Part shown: one piece after another, positions 1-12,064 of the stretch | How positions within the stretch are numbered: the first letter of the stretch is position 1 | How the letters are laid out: each line of letters begins with the position of its first letter | From: Ciona savignyi | Taxonomy: Eukaryota; Chordata; Ascidiacea; Phlebobranchia; Cionidae | Direction: 5' to 3' | Length of the DNA: 64,000 nt | Assembly (NCBI GenBank): GCA_000149265.1 | Contig: CH003232.1 | Coordinates: forward strand, 868,319 to 932,318 | Position numbers and translations under genes: made by a program | Notes under the pieces: model-generated | The model's input: the letters and a program-made list of their open reading frames with translations, nothing else | Database searches by the model: none | What the model was told of the DNA's origin: nothing

Positions 1-243
1 ACGGGCAATCGTCAGATTACCTCGTGGTCTCTGTTGGGTTACCGAAGAAGTTTGCCCTGTTTGGTATGATTGATACGTTCCTTTAATTTAGTAGAACCTA
101 TCAATTTCCGGGAGGGTCAGGCAATGTCGTTTAAGTGCCTGAGGCTCGAGAGCGCAATCGACTAGCTATCGACCAGTTTCGAACCTGCAGCCACTAATTT
201 ACCTGATGCACTAATTCACCAAGCTAATCGGTCTGATACAATA
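1..243 (-). mobile_element. SINE-A cut by the window edge
   Basis: Begins inside the body (ACGGGCAATCGTCAGATTAC) and runs to the tRNA-like head. Confidence 0.8.
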
Positions 244-1085
244 ATTCGAACATATTATAACAGCTACAGCATATCGATTAATTGCAAAAGTAAAATAATA
301 TCCGTAAAAATATATCCGGGCTTTCTTCCAATATAGATATTACCTAATGAACCATTTACACACTGTAACAGCTAGCCGACTTTGAGCTTGGCAAAAGCTG
401 TAAGTCATTGTCTGCCAGATACGCAATCAAGAAAATGACGCATAACCAATCAATTCGTATTTAAACAATATATAATTCATACTGTTCAATTTTAATTGAA
501 TTATATTTGCTGACTGTATACCTTAAATGCACTATGGTGGTTTATAATGTACTGCCAGCCAAAATTTAATCAATTTTAAAAGCACGCCACAAAATAACTA
601 AAAGATTGAAACAAAAAATCTTAACAAAAAAGGGTAAAAATATTACTGTTTTGATGTATTTCTGTCATTGTAATAAATAGTTATAAATAATTCAAAAGGA
701 GGCGTAGAAGAACAGAAAAACATTTGTTAAACTGGTTGATTGGTTCGTTTGAACATGTTTGAGCAGTCAACCGAAAGATGATGGGATCTAAACCAGCCGA
801 TTGCTAGTCGATTTTTTTCTTTGCAGTCAGTTAACATGTTGGGTCCAAACTTCGGGAATTAACCGGTGAACAAACGCTGTCACTTATGTATTTAACACAC
901 TGCGAATCGCTTTGGATACCTGATAAACTATGTTTATTTTTTACCGACTTAGGTTTTGAACCCATGATGAGCTTGTCACTAAAACCTTTTTCATAAATAC
1001 GAAAAGGTATATGATTTGGTAACGTTAACCATTCGGTCACACAACCGTTTATCGACAAACTATATTAGTATAATGTCATCTTTAC

Positions 1086-4000
1086 CTGTTCACTTTCTTC
1101 CCCACAAAGTGATTTCAACGTGGATTCTAACGAACACCCTCCAAGAGATTTAACACTTCGCAGGCCGTTCGCTTTTACCTGAAATGTCGTCGATTTTTAA
1201 ATGGATGGTTGTAGGTTCGAAACTGTCCATTAGCTATTCGGTTATGTGCTTGGGCAAGGCAATCAACGAACATTGTATGAATCCAATGGATTAATGGACT
1301 CTACTAAATTGAAAAGAAACGTGTGAATCATACACAACAAACTGCGATCGTTCCGTTAACCCGACGATGGGCGCGAGGTGATCTGACGATTGTCCGTGTG
1401 TTAACCCCATTGGTTTTACCATTCAGGGGGATAAACATAAACATCCTATCCTATGACATTGCTGCTGTCCTATCCTATCCTAATCTACCATTTCAGCAAA
1501 CTTCATTCGAGTCTCTCCCCAATCAAGGAGATACATTTTAGAGTTTCATTTGAGAACGAATGGGTTAAACTTAAACTAGCAAGGTAGTAATAACGTAAAA
1601 AAGATTCTTTAAGCCGGTGGTTTTGACCCGTCAGGGTTTTAAACCCATGATGGGATCGTCATCAATACCGTTATTATATAGAACTGGTATGCATATCAGT
1701 ATCGCTAACCATTCGGCCATCATACGACCATTGAAACCGGTGGATTGATAGGTTAAAATAAACTATACAAACTTCCATTCCCGGGTTAGGATAGGATAGG
1801 ATAGGATAGGATGGTCATGTTTATCCCCGTGAATGGGAAAACCAAGGGGGTTAACACACGAGGAATCGTCAGATCGCCTCACGCCCATCGTCGTTAAGTG
1901 GTAAAGGTCCCGACCGTATTGAAAATGGTCGCTAGTCGGTTGTGTCCTTGGGCAAGGCACTTAGCAAATATCCCTTGGTACGATCATTCATGATTAGAAT
2001 TATTGTTCAATCGATTTCCTTCACTTGTCGCCCTGTATAGAGCTTAATGACTTAACAAGTCAGTTAAGACTAGATCGATATTCATCTATGTCGATGTGGG
2101 AGGAAATTTTAGTCCGTTAATGAGAGAAATATCAGAAATCAATATTTCCACAGTGTCAATTTAGTATTGACAGGTTAAGAAGGGTATTGGTCGATATATA
2201 TATTCGTCTTTATAATATTTTAAGCACTTTTTCTTAAAAAAAAACTTTTTTACTAGGGTTAGTTTCGAATCCAGGATGGGCTGGTTGTTAAGACCGTTTT
2301 TAGTATGTAAGTCTGTATATGTATTGGTCGCGTTAACCGTTCGACCACACGACCATAGACTGCAAAACTATTCGGACAGAAGCAATCCGACAATGTTTTG
2401 TGTGTTTAGCACGAGCTACAAGAGCTCTAGTATACTAAGTCAATGTCCGATATTAACCCCCTTTGTTTCCACACTCACGGGATAAACATGAATAACCTAT
2501 CCTAATCCATGTATATAAACGTGTATCTTATATCTTCCAAACCCGTTTTCACTTACTTGTATACATTCTGCGTTGTCGTCCGTCGGCACAATGACGTAAC
2601 CATGTACAACACGCACCAGTGCACAGGAACAACTTAGGGGATTTCCCCGGACACGAAGTAACGGCCTGAACCATGTGCTGTTCTCTATCTCGTTTAATCC
2701 AGCGCTTTCTTTGCTTTTCAAATAAACTGGTTTCAAGTCGAATCCGCTTAGCGTTGTTAGTTGGTTGAATCTAAGGTTAACCTCCTGCGATAATAAAGTA
2801 GTGAATATCATAGTTGTATAATGTAAGTTAAAACATATACAACTGATAAGTACACCTAATAAGTACGCCATATACAAGTCAATTTTTTCAAGCATACCGC
2901 CTGCCCATCTGTTCCATATTTTTACAGACTACACCACACGCATTTTCACACAAATCAACTTTGATAATCTTGATAAGTACACCATATACAGTAGGCTGTG
3001 TACTACTATATACAGTAGGCGCCGCTTAATATGACCACCTTGGGACCAGACCATTTTGGTTATAATAATCGAATGGTCGTAAAAACCGAAATAGCCATAA
3101 CCGCGCCTAAATCGACGCCGTAAGCTACATAAAGTCGAAGTAACAGTGTGGTGTTGGCGGTAAACAAAGTACGGTACCCTAACAGTACAAATGACGTTAA
3201 AACTAAGTACTGTACAGTATGTAACAATATGTAGAAACGGTGGTACAGCATAACAAAGTAACAGTACTGTGTTAAGAAAATCTATGTCATAGCGATGTGA
3301 CTTTTTTGTCAATAAGGCCCGGTACAGAGCGCACACTTTGCATGCATGTGTACGGAAAACACGCATGTTGAAAAGGCGTTATAAGTGTGTGGCGGAAAAA
3401 TAAAGGGTAAATATTACAATTTCACAATTTCTATTTAGTGCAAACGATATTCTAAAACAGGGGTGGGCAATTCTCCAGTCGGCGCGCCAGATATGGGAAA
3501 ATAAAGTCCTTGGTGGGCCGGATTATTACATAAATAGTATTCAATATTTTAATTAAAGGGATACAGTCTGCGGGCCGGTCAAAATCCCTTCACGGGCCGG
3601 ACCCGGCCGGCGGGCTGTATGTTGCCCATGCCTTAACTAAATCGAGTACCGCTTACCTGCAAATTATTAAAATCTCGAAAAGTGTTGTCTTCAATGAATT
3701 CGATCTTATTTTTGGATAGATCCAAATACTCAAGCGTGTTTTTAAAAACGGTTACGTCATTCTGACGTAATCGATTCAAGTTTCCTTGTCGTAGAACTAG
3801 AACCGTTATTTTGATAAGGAATTGACTGAATGTTTCGTTCGTTTCAGGATCCTAGAAATGTAGAATTTTAACTGAAAAAGTTAAACGTCTAATTATATAC
3901 CAAAACTTAATAATTTTTTGGTTTTTAGACGTTTTCTAACGACTGTCGATATGCCATTTTTTCCCGTATTCCAAATTTTTATCTAAGGGGCTGTTTCATG

Positions 4001-4698
4001 TTTTTATCGTGACAACAAAAAATAAACTAAACTAAGTTTAAGCTGAAAACCGATTCATGTTTTATTCCCGTAAATGGAAAAGTTTAGTTTAGTTTCATTT
4101 TTTACCCCAGTATTAAAAATGGCAAACGAATTAAATCACGACACAGAAAAAGATGGCAAAAGGAACAGTCCTTAAACTCGTCATTTAAAAAAGGTAGAAC
4201 CTATTCACAATTTGGTAGAACCCATTCATCCGCTGAATTTATATAGGCAATGTCCGTAAAGTACCTTTGCCCAAAAACACAACCGACTAGCTACCGACCA
4301 GTTTCGCATCTGCAACCTTTCGATTGAAAGGCGACGTACTTAACCGCCAGACTAACCGGCCGGACAAAATAACCAAGCCTTACCTTAGGAAATACGTACA
4401 AAGGATGGCCTACACATAGTATACCATGGGACGGAAAACTAAGAGAAACGTCAGCACTGACAAACGAACTAATTTGCGGAGTCAACTCGGCTCCAAATGC
4501 ACCGTATTTTGTCTCGAATCGAGTTTGCGAAGGGTGGGAGAAGGTCCCGCAAAGGCAGTGTTTGTTACAGATGTTCTGGAAGGTTCGGTTACTTGGAGAT
4601 TCTTGCTGAGAACTGCTGAACAAGATTCGAATCGCTAATCCGGAGTTTTTTAACAGAATCAGCAAACTTATTAAACCTAACAGCTTCATTTTGATCAA
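1086..4698 (-). CDS. Leucine-rich-repeat receptor-like protein, 3' part outside recognised sequence
   Basis: Four exons join in one frame with phase-0 introns: 4698-4384, 3851-3657, 2784-2557 and 1178-1086 (277 codons). Exon 1 starts with a signal peptide (MKLLGLISLLILL; an in-frame Met lies 3 codons upstream) followed by a Cys-containing LRRNT-like stretch (CNKHCLCG, later ILCVG). Exon 2 gives a canonical repeat (LEYLDLSKNKIEFIEDNTF). Exon 3 continues it (VNLRFNQLTTL) and begins an LRR C-terminal cap (GNPLSCSCALV...ECIQ). Exon 4 completes the cap cysteines (GGCSLESTLKSLCG). Acceptors and GTAAGG/GTAAGC/GTAAGT/GTAAAG donors are visible. After the cap one expects a transmembrane segment and possibly a TIR domain; neither was found before the left edge, so it could be a Toll-like receptor or another LRR membrane protein. 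Transposons occupy its introns. LRR identity is firm, subclass unknown. Confidence 0.75.
1783..1978. mobile_element. Chimeric inverted SINE-A fusion
   Basis: A minus-oriented tail half (GGATAGGATAGGATGGTCATG to CGCCTCACGCCCATCG) runs straight into a plus-oriented head half (GTCGCTAGTCGGTTGTGTCC to GGCAAGGCACTTAG). Confidence 0.7.
3010..3310. mobile_element. pogo/Tigger-like element remnant
   Basis: CAGTAGGCGCCGCTTAATATG followed by GACCACCTTGGGACCAGACC and a repeated TGGTTATAATAATCGAATGGTC-like motif resembles the ends of pogo-type elements. The right end is unclear. A 145-codon minus-strand open frame across it is read as chance. Confidence 0.4.
3458..3634. mobile_element. Degenerate hAT MITE in the LRR gene intron
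   Basis: CAGGGGTGGGCAATTCTCC on the left pairs with TTGCCCATGCC on the right; GGGCCGG motifs lie between. Flanks share only CTAAA. It ends 23 bases from an LRR exon. Confidence 0.55.
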
Positions 4699-5062
4699 AA
4701 CCTAAGTGGAAATTCAGAAGGAAAAAATAAAAAATCTTGCTAAGACGATGGGTTGGGAAAAGGGCAACACTGAAAGGATGAAAAATGGAAAACTGCTTAT
4801 TAAAAATTGCGGACACTAGTTCTAATCCTACTTACAACACTAATTTCAACCCAAGAACTATAAGCCTAACTTACACTCCACCTATAACAGCTACCTTAAA
4901 CATTTATATATATATTTTTTTAATTTTTTATAACATTTATTTTTATTATCCAATACGCCCAAGTCCAAAGATACAACCGAATATAGGTAAGGGACATGGC
5001 GATTTTACGTCGAAAGTAGACAGACAAGAGGGTTATGATAAAAAAGCTGTTGCTGTAAAGAT

Positions 5063-5367
5063 AGGATAGAATATAGGATAGGATAATTTATTTATTTTTA
5101 TCCCCGTGAATGTTAAAACCAATGGGTTAACACACAGGCAATCGTCAGATCACCTCGCGCCCACCGTCGGGTTACCGGAGATATTGCAGTGGTTTGTGTA
5201 TGATTCATATGTTCCTTCAATTTAGTATAATTCATTAATCCGATGCATTCAGGCAATGTTCGTTAAGTGCTTTGCCCACGGACACAACCGACATGCTAGC
5301 GACAAGTTTCAAAGTAACCACCCTTCGGTTGAAAGTCGGCGCACTAAACCACCAGACTTATCCGACG
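5063..5367 (-). mobile_element. SINE-A, complete
   Basis: GGATA-type tail at the left, B box region CAAGTTTCAAAG, head ending TTATCCGACG beside the foldback element. Confidence 0.85.
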
Positions 5368-6130
5368 TATGACGGTATATGACGACATAAAGAAAGCCCA
5401 TTACCAAACTGACTGCGTGAAATGCTGCTTAAAAAGATATTTTGTGAATTTTTAATTAATAAAAATTCTTCGCAGAAGATTAAACTCCAGACTATAGTTT
5501 ACTTTTAGAACCAGTTAGCTTAGTTTGATTGATGCAATGGCGATTCATGCATAAAACATCAGATTTTGTGTTGTGTTTTAATACTAGTAAAAGAACAAAA
5601 TTAAACTTTAATGGGATATCTCCAATAAAATTAGTGTTTTCAGCAGTAATTACTAATATCCGTTTAGAACTAGTGTTTTGATAAAATACCCAAATTAAAA
5701 GATCTCTCTATTATTATTGTATGATTAAATAAAAGTATATGTTGGAATATAAAATTGCTGACTTATTCGCTATACGGATAAGTTGTTTTTCAATATATAA
5801 AAGCATTGAGGATTTTATCTGGTGCTAAACGAAACGGACATTGGTAATTACGGCTGAAAAAGCTTTTTATTGAAGATCTCCCATAAAAGTTTAATTTTTC
5901 CTTTTCTACTATTAAAACACAACACAAGAGCTAATGTTTTATGCATGAGCCGCCATTTTATTAATTAAACTTAAGCTAACTGGTTCTTAAAGTAAAATAG
6001 TTTGGATTTAATATGCTGCAAAGAATTTTTAATAATTAAAAATCCATAGAGGACTTTAACAGCATTTTACATGGGTGGTTAGGTAATGCATGTCGTCATA
6101 TATTTTCTTATGTCGTCATATAGCGTCATA
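5368..6130. mobile_element. Foldback element with about 290-bp arms
   Basis: Left arm starts TATGACGGTATATGACGACA and the right arm is its inverted copy ending TATGTCGTCATATAGCGTCATA; pairing continues inward through GATATTTTGTG/AATTTTTAATTAA, CCAGTTAGCTTAGTTT and GTTGTGTTTTAATA motifs. There is no coding frame. It abuts a SINE-A copy at 5367. Confidence 0.65.
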
Positions 6131-6599
6131 GAAACAGTCATGACTGGTAGTTTAAAAAATAAACCAGTCTAGAGTTGAACCTGGAATTTGTCTATTCACT
6201 GACGTGTTTTAACTACTGTAGTTGTGCCGTTTTATCCTGTCTCCTTAACTTGAAATAACTGTTCTATTTTATTTTATCATAACGAAGCAGCAAAAAAATA
6301 AACTAAACTAAAAAATAAATCTGCTGTAAAGAATTTTAGGATAAACCACACGTAGTAAACCAGCATAAAAACTATAATAATCATAAACTCAATATTATAT
6401 TACAATACCTCAATCGTAACTGTACGTTTCTATACAACCTAATTGTCATTAATGCACCACCTGCCCAATACGTCAAATTTTCAATGCATTTTACCAATAT
6501 TGGTAAAAACACCTGCGTTGAGTCATATTTCTAAACGGCAAACAGCTGAAGAATAATCTAATGCTAACGCAAGGTGATAAATAACGCCTGTGGAAAATG

Positions 6600-7010
6600 C
6601 ATACACAATTATCCTGCAGCTGCATGTATTACGTAAGTGATAATGGAATTAAAAATATTTTCGAAGCGTCGAAAACGTAAACATTTGGGTTGATTTTTGC
6701 TTAACTACAACTACATTTATTAATGCTATAATTGATAATGCAATTGAATTACGTTTTGAAACGTCTTAATATGAAAAGTACAATTTTGACTCTGTACTTT
6801 TCGCTTCGACTATCCTAGAACTACATGTATTAGGCTGTAATTAATAATGAAATTAAATTACGTTTTGAAATGTCTCAATATGAAAAGTACAATTTTGACT
6901 TTATACTTTTTGCTTAACTATCCTACAACTCCATGCATTATGTTGCAACTGATAATGGAATTAAGTTACATTCCGAAACGTCTTAATATGAAAAGTACAA
7001 TACAACAGAG
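6600..7010. repeat. Tandem repeat, about 108-bp period
   Basis: Three clear units contain GATAATGCAATTGAATTACG and CTTAATATGAAAAGTACAAT at 6734, 6843 and 6951; a weaker fourth lies at about 6635. Confidence 0.7.
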
Positions 7011-7132
7011 CTGTTGTATTAACTTAACGGTGTTTCATACTATACATAAAACCACTAGTGTTTATGGCGGGAAACCTAAATGTCGTCACTTACCAAATAC
7101 ACAACTAAGCTACAACCCGCTTTAAATAAGAA

Positions 7133-7359
7133 GGGCAACACTAAAAGGAGAGAAAGCGGGAAGTAGGGAAGAAGGAAATCTGATCACTAAATTTACGGAA
7201 ACTAATATAAACATTGTCCCTAAACACTAATATCAACCCCAGAACTAACCCCAACTCCAACCCCATGTTTAAAATTAACCCTAATGTCATAATCTTCACT
7301 TTAGTTTGCAGTTCCTTTCCTTTTCCTCCTTACCGCTTTCCCTTCTTTTAGTTTTTCCC
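7133..7359. mobile_element. GGGCAACACT MITE (family description)
   Basis: Ends GGGCAACACTAAAAGGAGAG and CTTTTAGTTTTTCCC are imperfect inverted repeats of about 40 bp; the core is a decayed series of CTAACCCTAA/CCAACCCC words. A half copy lies at 4761-4880. Confidence 0.75.
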
Positions 7360-7453
7360 AAGAAGAATTATGGGTCCCAATTGAAAAATTGGGACACATA
7401 TTGTTTTTGTCCGTTTTCTTTTTTCTTTTCTTTTTTTTCTTCGTCAAAGGTTT

Positions 7454-8700
7454 GACAGGCATGGCATGGCGCCCCGACATCCACCAGAAGGAATAATGGA
7501 ATCGTAATGAAACTTAGCCATTTGTTAGACAACATGGTCTAGATATGCAGAAACCAAAATGTTGGGTGATAAATCAAGGGGAATTCCCCTGGGAGGTTAA
7601 AATCCAAAACGGTATTTTTTATAAAAAAATAGCTTTTTGTGGCATAGCGCTTAACCAGCTGCTCCAATTTGAATAAGATTTGGTAGAATGTAAGTGCATT
7701 AGACACTGATTTAACACTTGGAAAAAATAAAACATTTACCTAGGGAAATACCCTAAAAATAAGATTTTGTTCTCAAATCATGATTGTGACAGGCATGGCA
7801 TGGCGCCCCGACATCTACCAGAAGGAATAATGGAATCGTAATAAAATTAAGCCGTTTGTTAGACAACATGGTCTAGATATGTAGAAATCAAAATTTTGGG
7901 TGATAAATCAAGGGGAATTCCCCTGGGAGGTTAAAAACCAAAACGGTATTTTTTATTTAAAAAATTAGCTTTTTGTGGCATAGCGCTTAAACAGCTGCTT
8001 CCAATTTGAATAAAGATTTGGTAGAATGTAAGTGCATTAGTCACTGATTTAACACTTAGAAGAAATAAAAAAAGTACTTAGGGAAGTAAACTAAAAATAA
8101 GATTTTGTTCTCAAATCATGATTGTGACAAGCATGCCATGTCGCCCCGACATCTGCCAAAAGGAATAATGGAATTGTAATGAAAATTTGACATTTGTAAG
8201 AGAACATGGTTTAGATACGAAGAAACCAAAATTTTGGGTAATGAATCCTGGGGAATTCCCCCTGATACGTTAAAATCCAAAAGGTTTTTTTCCAATAAAT
8301 TAGCTTTTTGGGGCATATAGCGCTGGAACGGCTGCTCTAATTTTGATCAGATTTGGCGAAATGTTGGACTATTAGACACTTTGTGCCAATTAAAGGAAAG
8401 AAAACATTTACTTAGGGTAATTACGTTAAAAACGACGATATGTTCCTGAATTACGTTTGTGACTGGCATGCCATATCGCACTGACAAATAAGACAAGCAG
8501 TCGACAAATCAGATTAAAACTTTAAGAATTGTTACATAACATGACCCACATATGTAAAAACAGAAACTTATCTACTAAACCTAGGGGAATTCCCCTGACA
8601 CATGAAAAACTAAATCGGGTTGTTTTGGCAATTTAGCTTCATTTCACTTCAGCGCTTGAAAGAAGGACAGGTTTAGATTTAAAATATTTGTGGTGAAAAT
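7454..8700. repeat. Tandem repeat, four units of about 335 bp
   Basis: Units begin at 7454, 7788, 8126 and 8461 with GACAGGCATGGCATGGCGCC or a variant and diverge progressively to the right. Every unit keeps the palindrome GGGGAATTCCCC (7578, 7912, 8250, 8584). No coding frame runs through the array. Confidence 0.85.
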
Positions 8701-9067
8701 GTTCGTAAATTTAAGACGTTTATTCTTTATTTAACTACACATGGAAAAGAAGTTTGGCTTGATAACTCTGGGACCCATGCGTTTATGCTTGCAGAAACAA
8801 ACTACATATACTCAGTGTATGAAATACAAATTGTGGTTAGGGACCCTGTAGCATGAGTATATATATGGCCTACAACATGTGGTTTACAAATAGTGGTGGT
8901 TGAACACGTGGTTGACACTCTCTAGTTTTGAATATGAGTTTACATACGCACGGGCGCATTTGTATACAGTGCGGTTTACGGTATTTACAAGGTCCAGTAG
9001 ACCTGAACGGCGTTGGGACCGAATGGTTAACGCTACATATTATCTTATCATCTCATCATATCCTGGA

Positions 9068-9508
9068 TAGTATAGGATATAGTATACATGTTAATCGCCG
9101 TGAATGGAAAAACCAAGGGGGTTATTTTTTTTTACTGAGCCAAGTTTCGAACCCATGATGGGCTCGTCACTAGGACCGTTTTTTCGTATAAAAGTAGGTA
9201 TATGTTTCGGTCGCGTTTACTATTCGGCCACACGACCGTACACCAATGGGGGTTAGTTAACATAGAGACAATCGTCAGATCACCTTGCGCCCACCGCCGG
9301 GTTACCGGAGCTATTGCAGTATGTTGTATATGATTTACATGTTCCTTTAATTTAGTAGAACTCCATAATTCGTTGGGTTCAGACAATATCCGTTAAGTGC
9401 CTTGTCCAAGGAAACAACCGACTATCTATAGCGACCAGTTTTGCACCTGCACACTTTCGGTTGAAAGGAGTCGCATTCAAACCACCAAACTAACCGATCG
9501 GACTTATG
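9068..9508 (-). mobile_element. SINE-A interrupted by a SINE-B
   Basis: The body breaks after AACCAAGGGGGTTA, a SINE-B fills 9125-9235, and the body resumes at GGGGGTTAGTTAACATAGA; GGGGGTTA is duplicated. Confidence 0.8.
9125..9235 (-). mobile_element. SINE-B inserted in a SINE-A
   Basis: Poly-T then ACTGAGCCAAGTTTCGAACC to CGGCCACACGACCGTA; insertion shows SINE-B moved after this SINE-A. Confidence 0.85.
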
Positions 9509-9509
9509 T

Positions 9510-10005
9510 AAAATACCTTAATTATTCTGATCATTAATATTAGTTTGATCATTACATCTTCTTTAACAATAGTAATTTATAAAGCTGATATAAACTACTA
9601 TATTGTTTTTCTAGTGCATAATGTAACTCGCAAATAAATTCCTTGACCATAACAGGAAACGGAGCGAAAAACGGCGCAGTCGTTAAGCATATCGATTATT
9701 GAATGGAATTATTAAATATTAGTTAAACAAGTATATTCCTTTTTTGCCTCATTATTTAAAAATGGTAAACGAATCAAAACACGACACAGAAATAAGAAAA
9801 GACGGCAAAATTAACAGTCGTTAGAAGAATATAATTAAATAAATATAGCTGATATTGGTATGACTTACTTGTTTTTTTCTTTAAAAACAGAAATTAACAT
9901 AATCTAAAAACTGCAAATGCTATGCCAAAAACTTCAGTAGTATAATTATCACCATAAAATTACAATAACTGCTCCAAAATTCTACTGGTATCATTATTAC
10001 TTTAA
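9510..10005. other. No gene recognised
   Basis: AT-rich; a fragment of the AAAATGGCAAACGAATCAAA dispersed repeat at 9755-9825 also occurs near 4118. Confidence 0.5.
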
Positions 10006-10010
10006 AATTA

Positions 10011-10250
10011 AAATAACTGCGTCAAAATTCTATCAATATCTGCTATATACCATCGACGACCTTTGGAAATGTTCTTAAAACCCATACAGCTTGTGTGGCG
10101 TTTTCGCATGAACGAGTGTAAATAGCTGTTTTGAGATTCAATCTTTTGAACCCATTTTGCCTTGCTTATAGTACCTAAGCGAATTTTAATTAAATTACGA
10201 AACTTTTCTCTAAACGCTTGAGTGAGCTGTTTTACGGCTATTTCTACACC
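10011..10250 (-). CDS. Possible last exon of a GPCR-like protein
   Basis: After an acceptor-like TTTATATCCATAG the minus strand is open to a TAA near 10008. It begins VEIAVKQLTQAFREKFRNLI, resembling the amphipathic helix 8 that follows transmembrane helix 7 of rhodopsin-family receptors (F-R-x-x-F), and goes on as a basic tail (KRHTSCMGFKNISKGRRW). No NPxxY motif or membrane helix was found upstream, so this is a weak call; a chance open frame is possible. Confidence 0.25.
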
Positions 10251-11296
10251 TATGGATATAAATATACTTGTTCGGCTGCACGTCTGTCTGTGCACCGTAT
10301 TTATACATGTTTTCAGTGCTCTTCTTTTCAAGCACATCTTAATTGCTACCTTCTTTTTTAAACTTGCATAGCCTTTCCCGTGTTATGAAGGTCCATTCGG
10401 ATAATTGATTAAACGTCAAGGCACGCCGCCACCGAATAAGTAATATTTATTTAAAACCGAAGCAATGTCAGAAACCGGACGTGGTGCGAATATTTCTGAC
10501 AGAAAGACGTCTAAATTCAATAGATTTTCAGGCCGTTCTTATTCATACGTTATTGGGTGGAATATTTTTTTATTGCTTTTTCGTATTCAGAAAATGGTCA
10601 ATAAGTCGGCTAATTTGGAATTTAGAAACAACAAATCAACATTTGAAAACTAAATCAATACAATTAAGATTTAATTAAATTTCATAAGTTCAATTAAAAA
10701 GATATTGTCTTAATATGACCAATTATTTGGAAATAAACCACACACGTTTTCATATGTTAGCTATACCCTAATAATTATATACAAACTTATTTATTATACA
10801 TCACACTTTACTTTAATTTACAGTTGGTTAAAGCGTTGACAGTCAGCCGAAACAATTTGGGTTAGAAACCAGACTGTGTCAATATGTATGGCATTTTGCA
10901 GATGTCTTTAGAACCTAATGAATAGACAGAGATAAACAGTCAAATCTTTTTTTCGTTATATGTAGATAAAAGAATTGCGGGACCTGCAGTTACCGCATCG
11001 AAAGTGCTAGCGTGTTTATTTACATGTTTTTAACCACTCTAGTGTTTTGTAAAAGAATAAACGTCCCCCACCTAAATAATTAAGTTAAATAATTGTTTTT
11101 CTACGAATGATCAATACTGGGGTCATAACCTTTACGCAAGACCAGTCAATTTACGTTTTAAAGCCAAATGCTCCTTCTAATAGCACCGTGAATATATTAT
11201 TTTCAATAAATTGATAATTTAACCATGTTTTCGTGGTATAACTTGTAAAGATAATTCACATTAGGTGATTTAGATACGATTATTGTTGTATTTTGT

Positions 11297-11585
11297 CTGA
11301 CCGGTTAGTCTGGCGGTGTAGTGCGACGCCTTTTAACCGAAAAGTGGCAGGTGCGAAACTGGTCGCTAACTAGTCGGTTGTGTCGTTGGGCAAGGCACTT
11401 TACGGACATTGCCCAAACCCAGCAGATTAATGGGTTGTACCAAATTGAAGGAACATGTCTATCATATACAACACACTGCAATATCTCCGGTAACCCGACG
11501 ATGGGCGCGAGGTGATCTGACGATTGCCCGTATGTAAACCCCCTTAGTTTTCCCATTCACGGGGATAATAAGAATACCCTATTTA
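11297..11585 (+). mobile_element. SINE-A, near-complete (family description)
   Basis: The family has a tRNA-like head with A box TAGTCTGGTGG and B box GGTTCGAAAC type sequences, a unique body (TGTCCTTGGGCAAGGCACTT, AACACACTGCAATAGCTCCG, GAGGTGATCTGACGATTGCC) and a CACGGGGATAAACATGAATATCCTATCC tail written here in parts: CACGGGGATAAACATG then (TATCC)n. Shorter or decayed copies not listed separately: 1205-1485 (+), 4190-4366 (-), 13340-13580 (-), 14098-14185 (-), 16733-16815 (+), 17190-17352 (+), 20468-20600 (+), 22095-22185 (+), 38690-38960 (+), 39608-39672 (-), 43985-44150 (+), 45035-45245 (-), 53770-53880 (-), 55298-55432 (+), 56998-57095 (+), 61885-62025 (+), and a head at 30425-30452 (+). 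Confidence 0.85.
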
Positions 11586-11744
11586 TCTTGAGGAATGCCC
11601 ATGTTAGAACATATGTATAATATACATGCTATTAAAAGACGCAAGGGAAAACTATGTTAAAGAATTAACGGTCATTGATAATCCTGTGTAATTTGTAAGT
11701 GACCGCTAGGCCTATATTAAACTACTTATATGCGGTTATTATTG

Positions 11745-11985
11745 AAAAAGGATATCAGATAAAGGTAAATAATTTGCAAAGGAAAATCCACATTGAAGGG
11801 TTTATCCATGGTATCGCCGAATAACCGGTGAGGGAAATCCGTATTAAACGATTTATCCACGGTTATCGTCGATTAACTTGAGGGAAACCCACATTGAACG
11901 ATGCAGCCTATCCATGGTATCATCAGATTACTTGTGCGGGAAATGAACATTGAAGGATTTTTCCACTGCTAATTTGTAATGAAAC
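11745..11985. repeat. Tandem repeat of about 65 bp
   Basis: Units read GGGAAATCCGTATTAAACG, TTTATCCACGGTTATCG in variants, three to four times. The same motif occurs inverted at 20170-20465. Confidence 0.6.
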
Positions 11986-12064
11986 TCCATTTTAAAGAAT
12001 GCAACCACTGGTGTATTCCTTCTTTAATACAAAAAAAACGACAAATGTTAAAATCAAAATCAGT

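Noticed and set aside
2929-3366. 145-codon minus-strand open frame
   Set aside because: It lies across a pogo-like repeat inside an LRR intron and has no recognisable domain.
10465-10680. Two overlapping plus-strand frames, one with a hydrophobic stretch
   Set aside because: Both are AT-driven, open in two frames at once, with no splice or family support.
11297-11370. tRNA genes at A/B-box matches
   Set aside because: The heads lack a full cloverleaf and recur with SINE bodies; they are SINE promoters, not tRNA genes.
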